The position numbers were made by a program, and so were the translations under genes. From positions 1 to 28,327 of the forward strand of contig JBDLRB010000125.1 of the NCBI GenBank assembly GCA_039800205.1: a DNA stretch of 28,327 nucleotides. The letters are read 5' to 3'. Origin of the DNA: SYIM01 sp039800205. GTDB lineage: Bacteria; Pseudomonadota; Gammaproteobacteria; Burkholderiales; Burkholderiaceae_E. The notes beneath the pieces were generated by a model. That model was not told the DNA's origin and searched no databases. It saw only the letters and a program-made list of their open reading frames with translations. This document shows positions 23,705 through 28,327 of this stretch, piece by piece (the first letter of the stretch is position 1; each line of letters starts with the position of its first letter).

Positions 23705-24789
23705 TGTCCTTCGATTCGCTCAGCTTCATCTGGCCGACGCTGCTCTGGAGCCTCCTGGCACTGCCGGTACTCGTGCTCGCCTATCTGGCCCATCTCTACC
23801 GACTCGGACGTCAGCGCGCGCGCTATCCGGGGCTGCTCAGCGCGGGCCCTCAGCGGAGCGGCGGGCGGGGCGTGCTTGCCCGCCACGGTGGGATCGTGCT
23901 GATGGCCTGTGCACTGGGACTGCTGCTGATCGCGCTGGCCCGACCCCGCGCCATGCTTCAGGTCCCGACGGCGCTCCAGACCGTCATGCTCGCGATTGAC
24001 ACGTCGGGCAGCATGAAGGCGGACGACATCCAGCCGTCCCGGATCGAAGCGGCGCGCGCGGCGGCCGAGACGTTCATCGAGCAGATGCCCAGCCGCGTTC
24101 GAATTGGACTGGTTGGGTTTGCCAGTACCGCGGCGCTGTTGCAGGCCCCGACGCACGACCGGGATGAGCTGCTCAACGCGATTCGCGCCCTGACGCTTCA
24201 GCGAGGCTCGGCGCCGGGGGCAGCCATCCTGGTCAGCCTCGCCGAACTGCTTCCCAGCGCAGGGATCGATGTGCAAAAAATCATGAACGACTCGGTGACC
24301 GATCCGAACCGGGCCGGACGACCGCAAGGCCAGGCACTGGACGCTCGCCGAGAACGCAGTGCCGCGGAGCCCGCGGAGGTCGAACCGGGGTCGAATCGCA
24401 GTGCGATGATCATCCTGCTGACCGATGGAGAGGGTAATGTCGGCCCCAAAGCCCTTGAGATGGCCGCGCTCGCAGCCCGCCACGGCGTCCGGGTGCATAC
24501 GGTTGGAATCGGCACCCGGGAGGGGACCACGCTGCGCGCCGAGGGCATGTCGATGAGGGTTCGGCTGGACGATGCGACCCTGACACAGATCGCCGACCTC
24601 ACGCTGGGAGAGTACTTTCCGGCCGATTCAGCCAGGGAGCTGGGCCGAATCTACCAGTCACTGAGCGCCCGGATTGCATTCGAGCGTCGCGCAACGACTG
24701 AAATCACCGGCCTGCTGGCCGCCGCGGCGGCCGTCCTGATCCTGATTGCTGCGGCGTTGTCGCTGGCCCGAACCGGCCGAATCGCCTGA
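23701..24789 (+). CDS. VWA-domain membrane protein (BatA/BatB-like), paralogue of the divergent VWA gene
   Basis: 362 residues. N-terminal transmembrane segments at about 10-32 and 64-80, a VWA domain with MIDAS D100-x-S102-x-S104 and D242 in LLTDGEGN, and a C-terminal hydrophobic helix (about 336-356). The usual MIDAS threonine is S170 (QRGSAPGAA). Residues about 193-232 are a charged low-complexity insertion at the same place as in the paralogue at 19507-20592. It is the last gene of the protease/MoxR/DUF58 operon and overlaps DUF58 by four bases. A periplasmic metal-dependent binding platform is the expected role. An ATG at the second codon is an alternative start. Confidence 0.93.
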   Translation: MMSFDSLSFIWPTLLWSLLALPVLVLAYLAHLYRLGRQRARYPGLLSAGPQRSGGRGVLARHGGIVLMACALGLLLIALARPRAMLQVPTALQTVMLAIDTSGSMKADDIQPSRIEAARAAAETFIEQMPSRVRIGLVGFASTAALLQAPTHDRDELLNAIRALTLQRGSAPGAAILVSLAELLPSAGIDVQKIMNDSVTDPNRAGRPQGQALDARRERSAAEPAEVEPGSNRSAMIILLTDGEGNVGPKALEMAALAARHGVRVHTVGIGTREGTTLRAEGMSMRVRLDDATLTQIADLTLGEYFPADSARELGRIYQSLSARIAFERRATTEITGLLAAAAAVLILIAAALSLARTGRIA

Positions 24790-24813
24790 TCCGGCCGGCG
24801 GGGCACCGAACGA

Positions 24814-25809
24814 TCAATCGAGGCGGATCCCCACCTTGGCCGTCAGCGCGCTCCAGTTGGTGATCATCGAACGCATCATCGCGCTGTGCTCGGCGGGCGA
24901 ATTACCGATCGGCACAAAGCCGGACTTGGCCAGTCGAGCCATGACCTCGGGATCCTTGAGCGCGCGAGCGAAATGCTCGCTGAGGACTTTGAGCACTGCG
25001 GCGGGCGTACCGGTCGGCGCATAGATCCCCCAGTAGGAACTGGCATCCACCCCCTTCAGGCCCTGCTCGTTGAAGGTCGGCACGGCGGGCATCGCGGGGC
25101 TGCGCGTATCACCGGTCACGGCCAGCGCCCTGAGCTTGCCCCCTTCGACATGGGGGCGTGCGGTACTGATGCCGGCGAACTGCATCTGGACATGTCCGGC
25201 CAGCTGATCGACCATGGCGGGCCCCGTCCCCTTGTAGGGAATATGCGCGATGTCTACGCCGGCGGAGAGCTTCATCAGCTCGGCCGCCAGATGCGTCGAG
25301 GTGCCATTCCCGCCCGACGCGTAATTGAGTGCACCAGGCTTGGACTTCGCGAGCGCAATCAGTTCCTTGAGATTGGCCGCCGGCACCGAGGGATGCACAA
25401 CGAGCAGCACCGGCCCGCTAGCCACCATGCTGACCCCGGTCAAGTCCCGGACGGTGTCGTAGGGCAGCCGACGCAAGCCTGGGTTGGTCAGGATCGCGCT
25501 ATCCATCGCGAGCAGCGTATAGCCATCGGCCGGCGACCGCACGACACCTTCGGTTCCGGGCACCGAACCGCCGCCGGGCTTGTTCTCGACCACGATATTC
25601 TGTCCAAGGGTGCGCGACAGAGACGGGACCAGCGAGCGGATCAGAATGTCGGTGCCACCACCGGTACCGTACGGAATCACGATGCGGATGGGACGACTGG
25701 GGAACGCGGCCTGGCCTCGGGCGCTGCCCAGGGACAGAACGGCCGCGGCCCCTGCACCGCCGGCGATGACCCGGCGACGAATCGTCGAAGATGGGCTCAG
25801 TGTGCTCAT
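24814..25809 (-). CDS. Bug/TctC-family periplasmic substrate-binding receptor
   Basis: 331 residues. A twin-arginine-like or Sec signal (IRRRVIAGGAGAAAVLSL, about 10-27) ends near SARGQA. The family blocks FPSRPIRIVIPYGTGGGTD, VVENKPGGGS, SPADGYTLLAMD, LPYDTVRDLTG, YASGGNGTSTHLAAELM and HIPYKGTGPAMVDQLAGH follow. The ligand is unknown. The ATG at 25809 has GAGGAG nine bases upstream, and the frame reaching 25854 is not needed. It lies 48 bases downstream of the alpha/beta hydrolase gene on the same strand and is probably cotranscribed with it. No TctAB genes are adjacent. Confidence 0.94.
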   Translation of the reverse strand: MSTLSPSSTIRRRVIAGGAGAAAVLSLGSARGQAAFPSRPIRIVIPYGTGGGTDILIRSLVPSLSRTLGQNIVVENKPGGGSVPGTEGVVRSPADGYTLLAMDSAILTNPGLRRLPYDTVRDLTGVSMVASGPVLLVVHPSVPAANLKELIALAKSKPGALNYASGGNGTSTHLAAELMKLSAGVDIAHIPYKGTGPAMVDQLAGHVQMQFAGISTARPHVEGGKLRALAVTGDTRSPAMPAVPTFNEQGLKGVDASSYWGIYAPTGTPAAVLKVLSEHFARALKDPEVMARLAKSGFVPIGNSPAEHSAMMRSMITNWSALTAKVGIRLD

Positions 25810-25857
25810 GGGAACGGTCTCCTCTGCTGAAAAAACGGACGGAATACGCGGCAAAAC

Positions 25858-26688
25858 TCAGGCTTGACCGCGCCCCAGATCGCCCGAGCGGGCGCCCGAA
25901 CGATCAAGAAAGTCGAGCAACATCTGCACGCAGCGGTCGGCGTAGCCATCACAGATGTTGTGTGCGGCGGTGTCGATCATCGCGAGCTCGCTGCCCCGGA
26001 TGCGCGACTGCATGGCCGGATAGGCGCTGGCATGGCCGATGCGCTCCCGGCCCGCTGCGACGATCAGCGTGGGCGCCTGGATCGCGCTGAGTTCGTCCAT
26101 GAAGTCATGCTCGCACATGTGCAGAACGAAACGGCCAATGAAGGCAGGATCGTTCGATCCCGCCTGCGCAACGAACCACCGAACCAGATCCGGATCAGCC
26201 AACTCGTCGAACCGCTCATCAATCGTTTCAGCGAGGAACGTCGCCAGGCCCCGCTCTTTGATCTTGGGCACCCAGGTCGGTGCATGGCTGTGCTTCAGTC
26301 CCGGAGTCGAGCCGTAGAGCGCGAGCGTTCGAACGCGCTCGGGATGCTCGATCGCAAGCCGCTGGGATACGTAGCCCCCGGCTGAATTACCCACCAGATG
26401 AACCGAATCGATGCCCAGCTGATCAAGCAACTCGATGACATCACCGACCAGTGCCCCCAGCGAAAACGCCTGGTCCGGGCGCGGCACCTCGGACTGCCCG
26501 TGGCCACGCAGGTCCATTCGCAGCACCCGATAACGTGAGGCAAGCGGCGGCATCCAGCGGAACCAGCGGACCGAAGACCCCATCGCCGCGTGCAGCAGCA
26601 GCACCGTATCGGGGTTCGACCAGGGGGCCGCAAACGAGTCGCTTTGCCAGGCAATCCTCAGACCGTCCCGATTGGTGAAATGATTCAT
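25858..26688 (-). CDS. Alpha/beta hydrolase
   Basis: 276 residues. The oxyanion region LLHAAMGSS, the strand-turn RMDLRGHGQSEVP (58-69) and the nucleophile elbow LVGNSAGG (S102) are clear. The likely catalytic histidine is H243 (DTAAHNICDGY), and the acid is possibly E215 (AAGRERIG), at the place where an aspartate is commoner. The overall pattern resembles enol-lactonase and C-C hydrolase relatives, but no substrate can be assigned. GGAGGGGG lies a few bases before the ATG. It is the first gene of a two-gene operon with a Bug receptor, so its substrate may be the imported compound or a product of it. Confidence 0.9.
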   Translation of the reverse strand: MNHFTNRDGLRIAWQSDSFAAPWSNPDTVLLLHAAMGSSVRWFRWMPPLASRYRVLRMDLRGHGQSEVPRPDQAFSLGALVGDVIELLDQLGIDSVHLVGNSAGGYVSQRLAIEHPERVRTLALYGSTPGLKHSHAPTWVPKIKERGLATFLAETIDERFDELADPDLVRWFVAQAGSNDPAFIGRFVLHMCEHDFMDELSAIQAPTLIVAAGRERIGHASAYPAMQSRIRGSELAMIDTAAHNICDGYADRCVQMLLDFLDRSGARSGDLGRGQA

Positions 26689-26848
26689 TCGCCCCCTCCG
26701 ACCGTATTTGAACCAGACCGAAGTATCGGCGACACCCGGCCGAGCCTCAAGTCAAAGTTTGATCTCGCTCGAGCGGCCGGTGGTCCGGTGCGCAGGGCCC
26801 AGATTGGGACGGCTTGTCAAAGTCTGGCAGAGGGCAGACCATTCGGGT
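26689..26848. promoter_or_regulatory. Divergent intergenic region, hydrolase operon and DUF2189 gene
   Basis: 160 bases between divergent starts, mostly GC-rich. AT-leaning stretches occur at 26700-26715 and 26745-26765, but no convincing promoter or operator is seen. Confidence 0.25.
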
Positions 26849-27676
26849 ATGGTCGCCACACCGCCCGATTCCAATTCGTCCCCACCCTCCCCAGGGTCCG
26901 GCCTGACGAATGGGTCGGGCCGCCCTCCGCCGCCCGGTCTGCTCGCCCCGTTTCGCTGGCTCAGACAGGGCGCGTCCGATCTGGCCGCACGCCCCTGGCC
27001 ATCGCTTTTTTACGGACTGTGTTTTGCTGCGATGGGCTGGCTTCTCGCCTACAGCCTGCGGACATCGCCCGGTCTGATGATGGCACTCACTGCGGGTTTC
27101 CTCCTGGTGGGGCCGTTCATGGCGATCGGTCTGTACGAGGTTGCACGCTGTCGCGCGGCGGGTCAAGCCTGCGACCTGTTCGCAACGACCACGGCATGGG
27201 GCCGGAATCGGGCCAATTTCGCCGTCATGGGTGTGGCGCTGGGCGTGATCCTCGCCCTCTGGGCTCGCTCGAGCATGCTCGTCATTGCGGTCAGCTTCAC
27301 CTTGGAGATCCCGACGACGGGCGCCTTGATCAAGGACATCCTGGCTGGGCAGCACCTTGAATTCGCGATCGCCTGGCTGGGTGTGGGCGCCCTGTTCGCC
27401 GGGATGGTCTTCGCCTGTACGGTGATCGCCATTCCCATGATGCTCGACCGCGGGACCGATGCCATCACCGCAATGCTGGCGAGCGTCTCGGCCACGTTCA
27501 CCCACTTTCCGGTGATGCTGCTCTGGGCGACCCTGATCGTCACCCTGGTCGTTGCGGGCCTGGCCAGCTTCTTTGTCGGCCTGATCGTGACGGGCCCCCT
27601 GGTCGGGCTGGCGAGCTGGCATGCGTACTGTGAGATCGCCGGCCGCACGACTGACCGGCCGGTGCAGGCGGATTGA
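26849..27676 (+). CDS. DUF2189 integral membrane protein
   Basis: About 275 residues. A Ser/Pro/Gly-rich N-terminus (1-35) precedes the DUF2189 core: DLAARPWPSLFYGLCFAAMG, LTAGFLLVGPFMAIGLYEVAR, and helices around 125-145, 170-190 and 215-245, about six membrane segments in all (cited by key elements ARPWPSLFYG and GPFMAIGLYEVAR). The function is unknown; some family members are annotated near cytochrome oxidase genes. The frame is open to a TTG at 26708, but the ATG at 26849 fits the family length. No clear ribosome binding site is seen at either. Confidence 0.85.
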   Translation: MVATPPDSNSSPPSPGSGLTNGSGRPPPPGLLAPFRWLRQGASDLAARPWPSLFYGLCFAAMGWLLAYSLRTSPGLMMALTAGFLLVGPFMAIGLYEVARCRAAGQACDLFATTTAWGRNRANFAVMGVALGVILALWARSSMLVIAVSFTLEIPTTGALIKDILAGQHLEFAIAWLGVGALFAGMVFACTVIAIPMMLDRGTDAITAMLASVSATFTHFPVMLLWATLIVTLVVAGLASFFVGLIVTGPLVGLASWHAYCEIAGRTTDRPVQAD

Positions 27677-27713
27677 TCCAAGAGCCCATCAAAGCCGACC
27701 CATCCGCCGATCT

Positions 27714-27743
27714 TTGTCATTGATCAGTAACGCCGTCTACTGT
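27714..27743 (+). promoter_or_regulatory. Possible sigma70-like promoter of the cobalamin-binding regulator gene
   Basis: TTGTCA (27714-27719) and TACTGT (27738-27743) are separated by 18 bases. Both hexamers overlap the two TGT-N12-AC palindromes described separately, so a protein bound there would block this promoter. The prediction is by eye. Confidence 0.35.
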
Positions 27744-27758
27744 AAGCTTATGCTGACA
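27715..27758. promoter_or_regulatory. Paired CrtJ/PpsR-type operator candidate (two TGT-N12-AC palindromes 8 bp apart)
   Basis: Site 1 is TGT (27715-27717), 12 bases, ACG (27730-27732), one mismatch from the TGT-N12-ACA consensus. Site 2 is TGT (27741-27743), 12 bases, ACA (27756-27758), a perfect match that also has the extended GACA right half. Eight bases separate them. CrtJ/PpsR repressors of purple-bacterial photosynthesis genes recognise TGT-N12-ACA and bind pairs cooperatively, with 8 bp spacing known from the bchC promoter. The pair lies just upstream of an AerR/PpaA-like gene, the known partner of this repressor. Confidence 0.5.
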
Positions 27759-27795
27759 CATTCGTGTGCCCCTAAGTGCCCATGTGGAGGGCCGA

Positions 27796-28327
27796 TTGAA
27801 CCGTTCCACGTCCGAGAAGTCCCCGCAGAGCCCACGGCCTGAGCGACTTCGCCTTCCTGAGCGTTACGCCTCGTCCGTGCCGCCCGACCGGGTGCACCCG
27901 GGTATTCCGCGTGCGCGCCTGCAGGTGCTGGCCAACGCCGCGCTGGACCCGGACCCCGTTCGGTTCCGGCGAGCGGCGCAACGCCTGCTCACCCAGTGCC
28001 GGGATGCCGAACAGTTCCTCGAAGAAGGCATCAGCGGCACCGCCATGGCTCTGGGCACCTGGTGTGAGCAGGACCAGATTGGGCTGGATGCGGTGGCGAG
28101 GGCCACCGAGCGTCTCGAGGAACTGGTCTTCGAAATTGCGGATGAGTATCTGAGCCGCAGCGCGGCCGGGGGGACGGCGCGTTCCATTCTCCTGACACGA
28201 GCCCCCGGCAATCACCACACGCTGGGCTCATTCATTGCGGCCGAATTGTTCAACTGGCATGGCTGGGCGGTTGTTTCAGGGCCTGGGATCGAGGGCGATC
28301 GGGTGATCCAGACACTGGCCAGCGAGC
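27796..28327 (+). CDS. Cobalamin-binding-domain regulator resembling AerR/PpaA, C-terminus cut by window edge
   Basis: 177 codons are visible and the frame is open at the right edge. Residues about 75-120 (EEGISGTAMALGTWCEQD and the following helices) fit the helical cap of B12-binding regulators. From about 130 the B12-binding fold begins: ILLTRAPGNHHTLGSFIAAE, in which N139-x-H141-x-x-G144 takes the place of the D-x-H-x-x-G motif of methionine synthase, as in AerR/PpaA-type proteins. AerR binds cobalamin and antagonises or modulates the photosynthesis repressor CrtJ/PpsR. I chose the TTG at 27796 because GGAGG lies five bases upstream; in-frame GTGs at 27766 and 27784 are alternatives. A methyltransferase-associated corrinoid protein or another B12 sensor is possible. 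Confidence 0.72.
   Translation, partial: MNRSTSEKSPQSPRPERLRLPERYASSVPPDRVHPGIPRARLQVLANAALDPDPVRFRRAAQRLLTQCRDAEQFLEEGISGTAMALGTWCEQDQIGLDAVARATERLEELVFEIADEYLSRSAAGGTARSILLTRAPGNHHTLGSFIAAELFNWHGWAVVSGPGIEGDRVIQTLASE

Noticed and set aside
23185..24498. A 437-codon minus-strand open frame
   Set aside because: It is antisense to the DUF58 and VWA genes, which have clear motifs and coupled starts; the antisense translation is Arg/Gln/Gly-rich with no domain.
24886..25830. A 314-codon plus-strand open frame
   Set aside because: It is antisense to the third Bug receptor, and its composition is Gly/Arg/His-rich.

Overview
This is a GC-rich (about two thirds G+C by eye) stretch of bacterial chromosome, densely packed with genes on both strands. 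Three Bug/TctC-type periplasmic receptors, a glyoxylate-bypass isocitrate lyase, a DUF2062 protein, a TIGR01244 protein and a group 2 truncated haemoglobin suggest a betaproteobacterium, most likely Burkholderiales. This is inference from gene families, not a database match. I see no rRNA, tRNA, insertion sequence, prophage or CRISPR array. No gene-free stretch exceeds 300 bases; the longest is the 281-base aceA promoter region.

Layout. (1) 1-3501: a Bug receptor cut by the left edge, a TauD/TfdA dioxygenase, a divergent C-factor-like SDR, and an isocitrate-dehydrogenase-type enzyme with NAD-type residues. (2) 3644-6263: a tight three-gene operon with ATGA overlaps, comprising a family III CoA-transferase, a thiol dioxygenase of the cysteine/3-mercaptopropionate dioxygenase type and a crotonase-fold protein. 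(3) 6294-8541: a TPP riboswitch whose 3' strand carries the ribosome binding site of a sodium:solute symporter, followed by pyroglutamyl-peptidase. (4) 8571-12463, minus strand: DUF2062, then a gntR-bug-mmgE/prpD operon read leftward, with a GTATAC-centred operator candidate upstream that is shared with a divergent quinone-oxidoreductase-like gene. (5) 13577-15928: isocitrate lyase, an AT-rich intergenic region with a repeated 15-base motif, a small TIGR01244 protein and a truncated haemoglobin. (6) 15946-19476: a large YbbP-like permease divergent from a CnoX/YbbN-type thioredoxin-TPR chaperone. (7) 19507-24789: a MoxR/VWA module (VWA protein on the minus strand; anchored HtrA-like protease, MoxR ATPase, DUF58 protein and second VWA protein on the plus strand). 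(8) 24814-26688: an alpha/beta hydrolase and Bug receptor operon. (9) 26849-27676: a DUF2189 membrane protein. (10) 27796 to the right edge: the start of a cobalamin-binding regulator resembling AerR/PpaA.

The two most interesting points are as follows. First, the AerR/PpaA-like gene at the right edge is preceded by two TGT-N12-AC(A/G) palindromes exactly 8 bp apart, the arrangement known for CrtJ/PpsR operators. This hints that a photosynthesis regulon begins just beyond the window. Second, the CoA-transferase, thiol dioxygenase and crotonase operon looks like a candidate pathway for 3-mercaptopropionate or a related thiol acid, via a sulfinate and its CoA ester.
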